A stretch of 64,000 nt of DNA, taken from Cupriavidus taiwanensis (lineage in GTDB: Bacteria; Pseudomonadota; Gammaproteobacteria; Burkholderiales; Burkholderiaceae). This document shows, one piece after another, positions 27,906 to 37,437 of the stretch (its first letter is position 1; the number at the start of each line of letters is the position of its first letter). The translations under genes and the position numbers were made by a program. A model generated the notes under the pieces. The model made no database searches, was not told where the DNA came from, and saw only the letters and a list, made by a program, of their open reading frames with translations. The stretch covers positions 1,424,940 to 1,488,939 of the forward strand of contig NZ_LT977071.1 of assembly GCF_900250075.1 (NCBI RefSeq). The letters are read 5' to 3'.

Positions 27906-28114
27906 GTGGTTTGCATTATCGTCGCCGGCGAAATCCGGTCAAGGCGATTTCGCTGCGAAGCGCGGGCCGGATGGCACGACAGCGTCGATTAGGTCAATAA
28001 ATTCAAGGCGCTACGGCGCGAGGCTGGGACAAACCCGTAGGCGTGGCAAAGTGCGGAGATAGCAACCTGTTCCGGGACGTGGGCCGCGCGGCAGCCCCGC
28101 CCCGTTGCACCACG

Positions 28115-29485
28115 CTATCGCGACAGCGCTTCCGCCACCGCCCTGAAGGCCCGGAACGTAATGGCGTTGTTGGCGGCGTTGCCGGCCACCGGATGCGAGG
28201 CGTAGCGCACGATGGTCAGTTCGGCTTGCGGGTCGATGTAGATGCGCTGGCCGTGGATGCCGGCGGCCTGGAACATGCCGTGGCTGTCGTGCGAGACCCA
28301 CCACATGTCGCGGTAGCTCCAGCCCGGCAACACCGCTGCGCTGCCGGACTTGGCAAACAGCTCGCGGCTGCCGCCGCGGCGGATATCGGCCACCACCGAT
28401 GCCGGGATGATCTGCTTGCCGTTGAAGCGCCCGTTGGCGCGGATGGTCTCGCCAAAGCGCGCGAGATCGCGCAGGGTGGTGTTCAGCCCGCCGCCGCCGG
28501 ATTCTGTGCCGATGCTGTCGACGGTGAAATACGCGTCCTGCTCCGCGCCCATCGGCTGCCAGATCCGCTCGGACAGCAGCTTCGCCAGCGACTGGCCCGA
28601 GGCGCGGCGCACGATCCACGCCAGCACCTCGGCATTGACGGTCTTGTAGGCAAACGCGGCATCGTGGCTGCCGTCTTTCTGCAGCGTCTTCAGGAAGTCA
28701 TAGAACGTGCCGGGGCCGTTGTAGTTGGCCGGGCGCGCCAGCATGCCGCCGGCGCGCGCGTAGTCCCACACCTCGGCCCTGGGATCGGCATAGTCCTCGG
28801 AGTAGCGCACGCCGATGGTCATGTCCATCACCTGCCGCACCGTGGCATCGCCATACGCGGTACCGGCCATCTCCGGCAGGTAGCGCGTCACCGGCGCGGC
28901 CGGGTCGAGCTTGCCTTCCGCCGCCAGCATGGCGGCGAGCGTGCCGACGAACGACTTGGTCACCGACATCGCGATATGCGGCGTATGGCTGTCGAGCGCG
29001 CCGAAATAGCGCTCGTAGATGACCTTGCCCTGGTGCATCACCAGGATGCCGTCGGTATAGGTCAGCGCCAGCATCTCGTCGAAGGTGCGGCGCGTACCGT
29101 CGGCATCGGTGAACGGGATCGCGCCGATGGCCTGCTCAGCGCGCGGCAGCGTGCTGGCCGGGCCGGGTCCGCGCCATACCGATGCAGTCGGCCCCAGTTC
29201 GCGCACATGCGAAAACAGCCAGCGGTTGCGCGGAAACCGGTTGCCCCCCGGCACATGGGTGATGAGCTTGTCCGGCGGCGGCGGAAAACCCTGCATCCAG
29301 CCCATGAGGTTCGGATCGGTGGCCAGCGCCGCCGCCACCGTCGTCGCCGGTACGGCGGCCGGAGGCGCTGCGCTGGGCGCACTGGCGGCGGGCTGGCTCC
29401 ACGCCGGCAAGCTCGCCGCGAACAGGGTCACGCCAGCCAGGCGGCGCCATGACCGCCGGGATTTCCAATGGGGTTTCAACGACAT
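28115..29485 (-). CDS. Serine hydrolase, class C beta-lactamase family
   Basis: 456-residue exported protein with signal peptide (WRRLAGVTLFAASLPAWSQ) and a penicillin-binding-protein-like hydrolase domain. The catalytic SxxK is in HIAMSVTKSFVGTL; further family blocks are ILVMHQGKVIYERYFG, LDPAAPVTRYLPEMAGTAYG and TVRQVMDMTIGVRYSEDYAD, whose YSE resembles the YxN position. Such proteins include esterases such as EstB and 6-aminohexanoate hydrolase NylB, the latter sharing this layout. ATG at 29485 has AAGGAGACAGC. A MarR gene lies just upstream in the same direction. Confidence 0.85.
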   Translation of the reverse strand: MSLKPHWKSRRSWRRLAGVTLFAASLPAWSQPAASAPSAAPPAAVPATTVAAALATDPNLMGWMQGFPPPPDKLITHVPGGNRFPRNRWLFSHVRELGPTASVWRGPGPASTLPRAEQAIGAIPFTDADGTRRTFDEMLALTYTDGILVMHQGKVIYERYFGALDSHTPHIAMSVTKSFVGTLAAMLAAEGKLDPAAPVTRYLPEMAGTAYGDATVRQVMDMTIGVRYSEDYADPRAEVWDYARAGGMLARPANYNGPGTFYDFLKTLQKDGSHDAAFAYKTVNAEVLAWIVRRASGQSLAKLLSERIWQPMGAEQDAYFTVDSIGTESGGGGLNTTLRDLARFGETIRANGRFNGKQIIPASVVADIRRGGSRELFAKSGSAAVLPGWSYRDMWWVSHDSHGMFQAAGIHGQRIYIDPQAELTIVRYASHPVAGNAANNAITFRAFRAVAEALSR

Positions 29486-29530
29486 GCTGTCTCCTTGCAT
29501 TATTTTTAATCGGGGGTCGCTGCCCTCGCC

Positions 29531-30010
29531 TCAGTCCGCCAGTGCCTGCGTGCCCTGCTGATGTGCGATCAGGGCGTTGGTGAGCTTGTCGATGCAGCGA
29601 TCGAGCGTCTTCACCTCGGCCTCGCTCAGCACCGACAGGAACATCTTCTCCAGCACGTCGCCGCGCTGGTAGGTCTGGGCCACCAGCGCTTCGCCGGCAG
29701 GCGTCAGGTACAGGTTCAACTGCCGGGCATCGGCCTCTCCGACTTCCCGACGCAGCAAACCCCGCTTTGCCAGCGCGGTGACCAGCTTCGATGTCACCGT
29801 TTTTTCCAGCAGCACCAGTTCCATCAATCGCGTCAGCGTCAAGCCGGGTTCCAGCCCGGCAAAACGCAGCACGCGCAGTTCGCGCAGGCCAATGCCGAAT
29901 TCCCGCTCGTAGAAGCCGGAGGCCGAATTCTTGGTCATTTCGCAGAGCCGGTTCAGGCGGAACGACATGAATTCGAGGATCGAATGGGTGGAGCCGGTTG
30001 CGTTGGACAT
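29531..30010 (-). CDS. MarR-family transcriptional regulator
   Basis: 159-residue winged-helix regulator: SFRLNRLCEMTKNSASGFYE, GIGLRELRVLRFAG, LMELVLLEKTVTSKLVTALAKR for the recognition region, and the wing RREVGEADARQLNLYLTPAGE. It lies 45 bases upstream of the serine hydrolase gene, same strand, so it probably controls both. A perfect palindrome sits 40 bases before its start (30050-30070), consistent with autoregulation. Confidence 0.9.
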   Translation of the reverse strand: MSNATGSTHSILEFMSFRLNRLCEMTKNSASGFYEREFGIGLRELRVLRFAGLEPGLTLTRLMELVLLEKTVTSKLVTALAKRGLLRREVGEADARQLNLYLTPAGEALVAQTYQRGDVLEKMFLSVLSEAEVKTLDRCIDKLTNALIAHQQGTQALAD

Positions 30011-30049
30011 GTAGGCAGTATGTGGGGCGGCCGATGGATTCTATGGGCA

Positions 30050-30070
30050 ATAGTTGCCATTGGCAACTAT
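30050..30070. promoter_or_regulatory. Perfect palindromic operator upstream of MarR gene
   Basis: Arms ATAGTTGCC (30050-30058) and GGCAACTAT (30062-30070) are exact reverse complements, separated by ATT. Length and symmetry suit a MarR-family dimer. It lies 40 bases upstream of the marR-type start, in the intergenic space after the 30107-31471 gene stop. Confidence 0.75.
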
Positions 30071-30106
30071 CAGTCAAAAACACTGCCGCACGACCCCTGG
30101 GTCGGA

Positions 30107-31471
30107 TCAGGCTTGGGCGCCGGATAGGTGCTGCATACGAGAATCCGTCGCGCATTGCGCCAGCGCAGCGCGCGGCACGGGCACCGTGCGCCGATACCAG
30201 TCCTCCACCCATCCCTCGATCAGGCTGAAATCACGGACCTGCGCCGGGCGGCGTAAGAACACGCCCAGCACACGCAGTTGCAGGAAGTCCGCCGAAGGCC
30301 GGCTGCGCCAAGCTGCAGGGCCGTAGAGCGTCAGGTCGAGCTGGAAGATGCCGTCGTCCGGGCAGACCACCGTCATCACGCGAGACGTTTCCGCACTGGT
30401 CTCGCTCCAGCTGGTCTGCACGCTGAGAAGCGTCGGGGATCGCACGAACTGGCTCAACTCCAGCTCTCCGTGCGTAAAGGAGATGCCATGACTGTCCTCC
30501 ATCGGCACGCCGAACGTCGCGTGGCGCCACGCATATTCGATGGCGAGCACATCGCCCCGGCTCAATTGCAGGTAGTAGCGGAATAGGTGGCGTCGGTCGG
30601 CCTCCCAATCCGTGGTCGGGTCGCCAATGCCCGCTTCGTCCCAGGCTAGCTGCCGAGGGTCGAACAGCACTACGGCGCTGCGCGGCACCGACACTTGCTG
30701 GCGGGCCGGTATCGCGGCGCGGTCCAGCGCGGTGGATTCGTAGGTAATCTCGACGTGCCATTGGCCCGCTGCATCGCAGCGCCATGTGACACCACTCTGC
30801 TGCAGTGGCACGTTGCTTTGCGCCAATCGGTCGGGTGAGTCCGATTCCAGCCACACCTCGATCTCGCCGTGTTCCGCCCCGGTCGGGTCGCCCTGGCCCA
30901 CGCCAATCTCATAGACGCCGTCATGCGGTATCGGTATGCAGGCGAAGCCCGCGGCGCTCACGCGGACCTCCTGGCGCGGCGGGCTGCCGTCGCGCCAGCG
31001 CCCCGAAACGTCGCAAGTCCAGAACTGCCCTGCCGGCGTGGCGCAGGGCGGCGCGTAGCGCAGCAGCATGCGGTCGCCACCGCGCAGGAAGTACTCGCGG
31101 GTGGTGCAGATGTCCGTGCGTGGCCAACGCTCGTTGAAGAAAATGCCGATGACTTCGAGCGGCAGGCACCAGCTATTGCCGTCCTGCGCCGAATTCGGCG
31201 TCGCGGCCGGCTCGAAGGAATGCGAAGCCGGTACAGGGAATGGAGAAGAGGCGGGTGCCACAATCAGGGGAGACGGCGCGGCAGGCACCGGACCGGTCAC
31301 GCCCGGCGTGGCCGCAAGCGGGTGCACCTCGCGGTCGCCCGGCAGGCGGCCGGCCAGCATGATCAGCAGCACTCCGCCGGCCCAGACCGCAAGCGCCAGC
31401 AAGGGCGCCCACCAGCCCGACACCAGTTGGCTGGCCACCAGCACGGCTATCGCGGCGAGAATCCACTTCAT
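30107..31471 (-). CDS. Membrane-anchored protein of unknown function
   Basis: 454 residues. Two hydrophobic segments at the amino terminus (MKWILAAIAVLVASQLVSGW and LLALAVWAGGVLLIMLAGRL), then a Pro/Ala/Ser linker of about 50 residues, then a large soluble region rich in beta strands and Trp/Cys. Repeated phrases such as FWTCDVSGRWRDG and TWRCDAAGQWHVE suggest two related beta units. No enzyme motif recognised. It is the gene before the marR-type gene but separated by the operator; it could be in operon with ribA upstream (58-base gap), though nothing links their functions. Confidence 0.7.
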   Translation of the reverse strand: MKWILAAIAVLVASQLVSGWWAPLLALAVWAGGVLLIMLAGRLPGDREVHPLAATPGVTGPVPAAPSPLIVAPASSPFPVPASHSFEPAATPNSAQDGNSWCLPLEVIGIFFNERWPRTDICTTREYFLRGGDRMLLRYAPPCATPAGQFWTCDVSGRWRDGSPPRQEVRVSAAGFACIPIPHDGVYEIGVGQGDPTGAEHGEIEVWLESDSPDRLAQSNVPLQQSGVTWRCDAAGQWHVEITYESTALDRAAIPARQQVSVPRSAVVLFDPRQLAWDEAGIGDPTTDWEADRRHLFRYYLQLSRGDVLAIEYAWRHATFGVPMEDSHGISFTHGELELSQFVRSPTLLSVQTSWSETSAETSRVMTVVCPDDGIFQLDLTLYGPAAWRSRPSADFLQLRVLGVFLRRPAQVRDFSLIEGWVEDWYRRTVPVPRAALAQCATDSRMQHLSGAQA

Positions 31472-31529
31472 GGGCGGTTCGCGAGAGATCGGCGTCCCGA
31501 GCGCCGGGGCAACACACGCACTAGCGCGT

Positions 31530-32126
31530 TCAGTCGAGCAGATGTCCCATCCGCGTACGCTTGGTCGCCAGGTATTTCTCGTTTTCGGCGTTGGACGGCA
31601 CGATGTGGCGCAGCTGCTCCGAGACCGTGATGCCCGCCTTCTCGAGCGCGGCCGCCTTCAGCGGGTTGTTGCTCATCAGGCGCACGGACTTGACGCCCCA
31701 CTGGTGCAGCAGGTCGGCGGCAAAGGCATAGTTGCGGGCGTCGATGGCCTGGCCCAGTGCCAGGTTGGCGTCGACGGTGTCGAGGCCGCCGTCTTGCAGG
31801 CGGTAAGCACGGATCTTCTCGGCCAGGCCGATGCCGCGCCCTTCATGGCCGCGCAGGTACAGCAGGATGCCGCGGCCCTCGGCGGCGATCTTTTCCATCG
31901 CGAGTTCGAGTTGCGGCCCGCAATCGCAGCGGCAAGAGCCGAACACGTCACCGGTCAGGCATTCGGAATGCATGCGGATCAGCACGTTGTCGCCCGCCAC
32001 ATCGCCCACGCTGAGGGCCAGGTGCTCGATGCCTGAATCGGCGCCCTTGAAGGCGTGCGCCGTAAAGTCGCCGAATCGCGTCGGCAGGCGCGCCGAGTCG
32101 ATCAGCTCAATTTCTGTGTCGTTCAT
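31530..32126 (-). CDS. ribA: GTP cyclohydrolase II
   Basis: First enzyme of riboflavin synthesis: opens the imidazole ring of GTP to give formate, pyrophosphate and the diaminopyrimidine. 198 residues, a stand-alone RibA. Zinc ligands Cys56, Cys67 and Cys69 ([16 protein letters not shown]), the catalytic block [20 protein letters not shown] and [14 protein letters not shown] are intact. ATG at 32126 ([19 protein letters not shown]) matches family starts; the upstream ATG would add 23 residues. Compare the degenerate paralogue URC1 at 49898-51136. Confidence 0.95.
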   Translation of the reverse strand: MNDTEIELIDSARLPTRFGDFTAHAFKGADSGIEHLALSVGDVAGDNVLIRMHSECLTGDVFGSCRCDCGPQLELAMEKIAAEGRGILLYLRGHEGRGIGLAEKIRAYRLQDGGLDTVDANLALGQAIDARNYAFAADLLHQWGVKSVRLMSNNPLKAAALEKAGITVSEQLRHIVPSNAENEKYLATKRTRMGHLLD

Positions 32127-32388
32127 ACCGGAATTCTTGGTCAAAAGGCGGGGGCGCAGCCCGGCACCGCCGACATTATGAGCGGAATCGGACATTCGCG
32201 CTGGAAATCCCCCGCCGGGCCTGGCTGCACGGGTGGTCGGCCAATTCCTACAAGCGCAAGCGACGTCGACTTATGCAGCCGCTTCAAACGGGTCTCTAGA
32301 CTCGGTTTACAGGACATGGGTCGTCCCGGCGGGCACGGCAACAATGCGCAGCACCCGCCTCGCGGCACGGCCGTAGCAGGAGTTCGCC

Positions 32389-32919
32389 ATGACAGCCAAT
32401 CCATTGAGTGCCGAGGCCGCAGGCACCAAGCTCGCAGCATTGTTCGACACCAAGCTCGCGGCCAGCAGCGCCGCCGAGCGCGTTTGCTACGAGGCGCACC
32501 TGAAGCGGGGCCAAGTGCGGCTGGTGCACCCGTACGAGGCGCATTTCGGCCGCAAGCTCGAACCTGAAAACGACGGCATCGTCCACACCGCGGTGCGCTC
32601 GCACCTGATCATGGCCGCGTTGGGCGCCATTGTCGGCCTCGCCGTGGTCGGCATCCTGCACCGGCAGGAAGTCGACGCGGTGATGCAGAGCCCGGGCCTG
32701 GCGGCCGGCGCCGCGATCTTCCTGGGGGTGATGTTCGGCATGCTGCTGGCGGGCCTGATGACCGCGCGGCCGGACCACCAACTGGTGATCACGCCGGTAC
32801 GCGAGGCCGTCCAGCATGGCCGCTGGGCGGTGCTGGTGCACCCCACCACGCCGCAGCAATGCAACGAGGCCCTGCGCGCACTGCGCAACACCACCAGCGA
32901 AGTGCTCAGGACCGCCTGA
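32389..32919 (+). CDS. Hypothetical protein with two membrane helices
   Basis: 176 residues. Soluble amino-terminal 70 residues, two helices around 72-91 (IMAALGAIVGLAVVGILH) and 102-123 (LAAGAAIFLGVMFGMLLAGL), then a soluble tail ending TPQQCNEALRALRNTTSEV. The central Gly-rich helix pair resembles glycine-zipper membrane proteins. It faces the ribA gene divergently and is convergent with the Lrp-type gene, whose stop abuts its own at 32919/32920. Function unknown. Confidence 0.75.
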   Translation: MTANPLSAEAAGTKLAALFDTKLAASSAAERVCYEAHLKRGQVRLVHPYEAHFGRKLEPENDGIVHTAVRSHLIMAALGAIVGLAVVGILHRQEVDAVMQSPGLAAGAAIFLGVMFGMLLAGLMTARPDHQLVITPVREAVQHGRWAVLVHPTTPQQCNEALRALRNTTSEVLRTA

Positions 32920-33390
32920 TCAGGGCTCGACCGAGGTCTCGCGCTTGAGCGTGCGCAGCACGAAGGTCGAGCGGCTGTGGCGCAGCCCGGGCAGCTTGTA
33001 CAGCTTGTGCCGCAGGAATTCCTCATAGCCCTGCGTGCCGGCCACCGCCACCTTGATCAGGTAGTCGTATTCGCCAGTCAGCAGGTAGGCCTCCATCACC
33101 TCCGGCAATTCCGCCAGCGCCTTGCCGAAGCGGTACAGCATGTCGTCGTCGTGCCGCTCCAGCGTGACTTCGATCAGCACGGTATCGGGCAATCCCAGCG
33201 CCTGCTGGTTCAGCAGCGCGGCGTAGCCCTCGATGACCCCACTTTCTTCCAGCGCGCGCACGCGGTTCCAGCACGGCGTGGCCGACAGGCCCACCTGCTC
33301 CGCCAGCCGCGCATTGGACAGGCGGCCGTCGCGCCGCAGTTCGCGCAGGATGCGGCGGTCGGTGTCGTCGAGTTTGGGTGACTGTGCCAT
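32920..33390 (-). CDS. Lrp/AsnC-family transcriptional regulator
   Basis: 156 residues. HTH LDDTDRRILRELRRDGRLSN with NARLAEQVGLSATPCWNRV, then the RAM ligand domain (VLIEVTLERHDDD, AYLLTGEYDYLIKVAV). ATG at 33390 chosen. Divergent from the small ACT-like gene at 33543, with a 152-base AT-rich gap containing the shared promoters; an amino-acid-responsive switch for that gene is likely. Confidence 0.9.
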   Translation of the reverse strand: MAQSPKLDDTDRRILRELRRDGRLSNARLAEQVGLSATPCWNRVRALEESGVIEGYAALLNQQALGLPDTVLIEVTLERHDDDMLYRFGKALAELPEVMEAYLLTGEYDYLIKVAVAGTQGYEEFLRHKLYKLPGLRHSRSTFVLRTLKRETSVEP

Positions 33391-33542
33391 CAAGCACCAT
33401 CTATCAGGAATAATCTTCCGCAAATTCTACCAAACTAAGATACATCAACTTATATTTGGCGGGATATGAAGAAAATTAAAAAGCCAATTCTGCGGCACCG
33501 CTGGTAAATTTACCTGCATAGATCGACTGCCGGAAACGACAC

Positions 33543-33884
33543 ATGCCAGCCCCCCGCCCTCTCCCCACCCTGAGCCTGTCGCTGCGACTTGCCCCTGCCG
33601 ACCTGTTCGGCGCCATGGAATGGGTGCTGGCCAATGCGCGCCGTACCGGACTGGCGCCACAGCAGCTGAGCTTTGACGCCGGCCCGCAGGCCGTGATGCA
33701 TGCCACGCTGACGGCGGACGACGCCGGCCTGCTGTGGCTGTTCCTGCGCCGCCTCGACAACGGCTTCGACGTGGAATTGCTGGTGGCGGACGTAGAGGAT
33801 CCGGACGATGACACGGTGGCGGAACCGGCGCCGCGCGCCGCCACTCGCCGCGACCGGCCCGCCGAACTGATGTTGACGGCCTGA
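33543..33884 (+). CDS. Small ACT-domain-like protein
   Basis: 113 residues. The core SLSLRLAPADLFGAMEWVLANARRT followed by LSFDAGPQAVMHATLTADDA resembles the beta-alpha-beta-beta fold of ACT domains such as IlvM or IlvN regulatory subunits, then a charged tail. Divergent from the Lrp-type regulator. It has no catalytic partner beside it. Assignment rests on fold pattern only. Confidence 0.55.
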   Translation: MPAPRPLPTLSLSLRLAPADLFGAMEWVLANARRTGLAPQQLSFDAGPQAVMHATLTADDAGLLWLFLRRLDNGFDVELLVADVEDPDDDTVAEPAPRAATRRDRPAELMLTA

Positions 33885-33898
33885 CCCGATCCTCGCCG

Positions 33899-34822
33899 CT
33901 ACGCCGCCGGCGCCAGCAGTTCGATGCCGTCGAGCTGCGCCGCGCAGGTATCGCGCACGATCGCGACAAAATCCGCCACGTAGGGCCGCCGCGCCATCGC
34001 CGTCGGCACGGTCGCATACAGTTCGCTCCATAGCCCCCTGGCGCCGATGCGCTTGGCGAGCACGTAGTCGTGGTCGACGTAGTTCTTGACCCCCCAGTTG
34101 GGCAGCGCCGCAACGCCGCGGCGGCTCGCCACCAGTTGCAGCACGGCCACCGTCAGTTCGGCGGTGCGCCGCTCCAGGTGGATGCCGGCGGGTTCCAGCA
34201 CCTCGCGGATCAGGTCGATGCGTGACTCGGGCACCGGGTAGGTGATGAGGGTTTCGCCGGCAAGGTCGGCGGCCTCGATGCGGCGCTTGTTGCGCAGCCG
34301 GTGTTCGTTGGCGATGACCGCGAGGATCTCGAAGCGGAACAGCGGCGCCACCTCCAGCCCGCGCCGCGCCGCCGGCTGCGACCCGATCACCATGTCGGCG
34401 CGGCCGTCGCGCAGCAGCGCGATGGGATCGGCATGGAAGCCCGCGACCAGATCCACTTCAACCTCCGGCCAGCGCCGGCGGAATTCGTCCATCACCGGCA
34501 TCAGCCAGTCAAAGCACGTATGGCATTCCAGCACCACGCGCAACTCGCCGCGGGTGTCGCCCTTGAGCCGTGCGATATCGCGCTCGGCCGCGCTGACCGC
34601 GGCCAGCACCTCGCGCGCCAGCGCCAGCAGGCGCTCGCCCGCCGGCGTAAAGCGCAGGCCCTGGCGCGTGCGGTCGAACAGCGGCAAGCCGTAGTGCGAT
34701 TCGATCGCCTTGATCTGGTGCGACAGCGCTGACTGGCTGACATGCACGCGCTCGGCAGCGGTGGCCAGCTTGCCAGACTCGGCAATGGCAACCAGCGAAC
34801 GCAAATGGCGGACTTCGATCAT
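33899..34822 (-). CDS. metR: LysR-family activator MetR
   Basis: 307-residue LysR protein: HTH LVAIAESGKLATAAERVHVS then QSALSHQIKAIESHYG; MetR-specific effector region ECHTCFDWLMPVMDEFRRRW and GFHADPIALLRDGRADMV. It activates metE with homocysteine as co-effector in the family. Divergent from metE across a 130-base gap with a perfect MetR box, which fixes the assignment. Confidence 0.93.
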   Translation of the reverse strand: MIEVRHLRSLVAIAESGKLATAAERVHVSQSALSHQIKAIESHYGLPLFDRTRQGLRFTPAGERLLALAREVLAAVSAAERDIARLKGDTRGELRVVLECHTCFDWLMPVMDEFRRRWPEVEVDLVAGFHADPIALLRDGRADMVIGSQPAARRGLEVAPLFRFEILAVIANEHRLRNKRRIEAADLAGETLITYPVPESRIDLIREVLEPAGIHLERRTAELTVAVLQLVASRRGVAALPNWGVKNYVDHDYVLAKRIGARGLWSELYATVPTAMARRPYVADFVAIVRDTCAAQLDGIELLAPAA

Positions 34823-34855
34823 GCACGGCTCCCGCGTCGCCGTCGTTCCGTCTTG

Positions 34856-34874
34856 ATATGAAATGGATTCATAT
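34856..34874. promoter_or_regulatory. MetR-type operator between metR and metE
   Basis: ATATGAA and TTCATAT form a perfect 7-base inverted repeat with a 5-base spacer (ATGGA), containing the known MetR core TGAA-N5-TTCA. It lies 34 bases before metR and 79 before metE, in a notably AT-rich stretch. A further TTCA half-site occurs at 34898-34901. Confidence 0.82.
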
Positions 34875-34952
34875 ATTGTTTAAAACTTGTCGCTTGATTC
34901 ATTTTACGGGCAAACCGACACTGTGCGCTAGACCTCTACCGGAGCAACATCG

Positions 34953-37343
34953 ATGGCACGCACCCATATCCTCGGCTTTCCCCGCATCGGCGAACGCCGC
35001 GAACTGAAATTCGCGCAGGAAGCGTTCTGGCGCGGCGAACGCACCGAGGCCGAATTGCGCACGGTGGCCGCCGAACTGCGCCGCCGCCACTGGCAGCTGC
35101 AGGCCGAGCGCGGCCTGGACACCGTCGCCACCGGCGACTTTGCCTGGTACGACCAGATGCTGAGCCTGACCGCGCTGCTGGGCGCGCTGCCGCGGCGCTT
35201 CGGCTTCGACCCGGCGCAGCTGACGCTGGCGCAGTATTTCGAACTGGCGCGCGGCAACCGCGAGCAGCCGGCGATGGAGATGACCAAGTGGTTCGACACC
35301 AACTACCACTACCTGGTCCCGGAGCTGGACGCCGACACCAGCTTCGACGGCGGCCCGCAATGGTTCTTCGAGGAAACCGATGAGGCGCTGGCGCTGGGGC
35401 TGCGCGCCCGTCCGGCGCTGATCGGCCCCGTCACCTACCTGTGGCTGTCGAAGAGCCATGTGCCGGGCTTCGACCGGCTGTCGCTGCTGCCGCGGCTGCT
35501 GCAGGCGTATCGCCGCATCCTGGGCCAGCTCAAGGCACGTGGCATCGAGTGGGTGCAGATCGACGAGCCGGCGCTGTGCCTGGACCTGGAACCGGCGTGG
35601 CTCGACGCCTTCGACACCGCCTATGCCGCGCTGCATGAGGGTGGCCCGACGGCGCGCCCGAAGCTGCTGCTGGCGACTTACTTCGACAACGCCGCCGACC
35701 ATGCGCAGCGCGCTTCCGCGCTGCCGGTCGACGGCTTCCATATCGACCTGGTGCGCGCCCCCGCGCAACTGGCGGCATGGCAGGCCGTGCTGCCCGCGCA
35801 TGCGGTGCTGTCGCTGGGCGTGATCGACGGCCGCAATATCTGGCGCACAGACCTGCGCCGCGTGCTGGACCTGCTGCGCCCGCTGCACGGCGCGCTGGGC
35901 GAGCGCCTGTGGCTGGCACCGTCGTGCTCGCTGCTGCATGTGCCGGTGTCGCTGGCGCAGGAAGCGCGGCTCGATGCCGAGCTGAAGTCGTGGCTCGCCT
36001 TCGCCACCGAAAAGCTGGACGAACTGTCGGTGCTGGCCCGCGCGCTGAACCAGGGCGACGGGGCCGTCGCCGACGCCCTGGCCGCGTCGGACGCCGCGCA
36101 GGCGTCGCGCCGGGCCTCGCGACGCGTGGTCAATGCGCGCGTGCAGCAGCGCCTGGCTGGCGTGGATGATGCGATGGCGCACCGCGCCAGTCCCTTCGCC
36201 GAGCGCATCGAGCGCCAGCGCAAGGCGCTTGCGCTGCCGCTGCTGCCGACCACCACCATCGGCTCGTTCCCGCAGACCGCCGCGATCCGCCAGACCCGTG
36301 CGGCATTCAAGCGCGGCGAGATCGGCGCGCTTGAATACCTCGAGCGCATCCGCGCCGAGATCGCGCTGGCGGTGCGCAAGCAGGAAGCGCTGGGGCTGGA
36401 CGTGCTGGTGCACGGCGAGGCCGAGCGCAACGACATGGTCGAATACTTCGGCGAGCAGTTGTGCGGCTATGGCTTCACCGAGAACGGCTGGGTGCAGAGC
36501 TACGGCTCGCGCTGCGTCAAGCCGCCGGTGATCTACGGCGACGTGTACCGCCCGGAACCGATGACGGTCGACACCGCCCGCTACGCCCAGTCGCTGACCG
36601 AGCGGCCGATGAAGGGCATGCTGACCGGCCCCATCACCATGCTGCAATGGTCCTTCGTGCGCGACGACCAGCCGCGCGCCACCACCGCGCGCCAGCTCGC
36701 GCTGGCGATCCGCGACGAGGTATGCGATCTGGAGCAGGCCGGCATCCGCGTGATCCAGATCGATGAACCGGCGCTGCGCGAAGGGCTGCCGCTGCGCCGC
36801 GCCGACTGGGACGCCTACCTGGACTGGGCGGTAACCGCGTTCCGCCTGTCGGCCAGCGGCGTGCGGGACCAGACCCAGATCCACACGCATATGTGCTATG
36901 CCGAATTCAACGACATCCTGCCCGCAATCGCGGCGATGGACGCCGACGTGATCACCATCGAGACCTCGCGCTCGGCGATGGAGCTGCTCGAGGGCTTTGG
37001 CGATTTCGATTACCCCAACGAGATCGGGCCGGGCGTCTATGACATCCACTCGCCGCGCGTGCCGTCGGTGCAGGCGATGGAACGGCTGCTGGACCGCGCC
37101 TGCGAAGTGGTGCCGCCGCAAAGGCTGTGGGTCAACCCGGATTGCGGGCTGAAGACGCGGGGCTGGGAGGAAACCGAAGCGGCGCTGGCCAACATGGTCA
37201 GCGCGGCCCGCGCATTGCGCCAGCGCCTGTCGGCGCCGGAAGTCCGGACGTGGCAGCGCGTCGAGCGCACTGCCACAGCCGGCACCGCACCGGTTCCGCA
37301 TACGGCCAGCACCTGCACTGCCTGCGCCACGCACGCACACTGA
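34953..37343 (+). CDS. metE: Cobalamin-independent methionine synthase
   Basis: 5-methyltetrahydropteroyltriglutamate-homocysteine methyltransferase, 796 residues, slightly longer than the usual ~755 because of a low-complexity Thr/Ala/His tail. Amino half starts [20 protein letters not shown]. Folate/homocysteine segments [12 protein letters not shown] and [12 protein letters not shown] are intact. Zinc ligands His646, Cys648 (THMCYAEFN) and Cys731 ([13 protein letters not shown]) are present. Controlled by the divergent MetR gene. A B12-free enzyme fits the sulfur and methionine theme earlier in the window. Confidence 0.97.
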   Translation: MARTHILGFPRIGERRELKFAQEAFWRGERTEAELRTVAAELRRRHWQLQAERGLDTVATGDFAWYDQMLSLTALLGALPRRFGFDPAQLTLAQYFELARGNREQPAMEMTKWFDTNYHYLVPELDADTSFDGGPQWFFEETDEALALGLRARPALIGPVTYLWLSKSHVPGFDRLSLLPRLLQAYRRILGQLKARGIEWVQIDEPALCLDLEPAWLDAFDTAYAALHEGGPTARPKLLLATYFDNAADHAQRASALPVDGFHIDLVRAPAQLAAWQAVLPAHAVLSLGVIDGRNIWRTDLRRVLDLLRPLHGALGERLWLAPSCSLLHVPVSLAQEARLDAELKSWLAFATEKLDELSVLARALNQGDGAVADALAASDAAQASRRASRRVVNARVQQRLAGVDDAMAHRASPFAERIERQRKALALPLLPTTTIGSFPQTAAIRQTRAAFKRGEIGALEYLERIRAEIALAVRKQEALGLDVLVHGEAERNDMVEYFGEQLCGYGFTENGWVQSYGSRCVKPPVIYGDVYRPEPMTVDTARYAQSLTERPMKGMLTGPITMLQWSFVRDDQPRATTARQLALAIRDEVCDLEQAGIRVIQIDEPALREGLPLRRADWDAYLDWAVTAFRLSASGVRDQTQIHTHMCYAEFNDILPAIAAMDADVITIETSRSAMELLEGFGDFDYPNEIGPGVYDIHSPRVPSVQAMERLLDRACEVVPPQRLWVNPDCGLKTRGWEETEAALANMVSAARALRQRLSAPEVRTWQRVERTATAGTAPVPHTASTCTACATHAH

Positions 37344-37372
37344 CCGCCAGCCGCCCGCAGAACACCGCGGCG

Positions 37373-37417
37373 TAAAAAAAAACAGGCCGCATGCCCGTCG
37401 GGGCATGCGGCCTGTTT
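37373..37417. terminator. Strong bidirectional terminator between metE and DUF1254 gene
   Basis: A 16-base perfect stem AACAGGCCGCATGCCC (37381-37396) pairs with 37401-37416 across loop GTCG. The left side has a run of ten A (T-tract for the minus-strand gene) and the right side a short T-run. Ends metE and the convergent DUF1254 gene. Confidence 0.9.
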
Positions 37418-37437
37418 GCCTGCCGGCGTCCGGCGGA

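Noticed and set aside
34899..37406. 835-residue open frame opposite metE
   Set aside because: metE is complete with zinc ligands on the plus strand; the antisense product has no recognisable domain.
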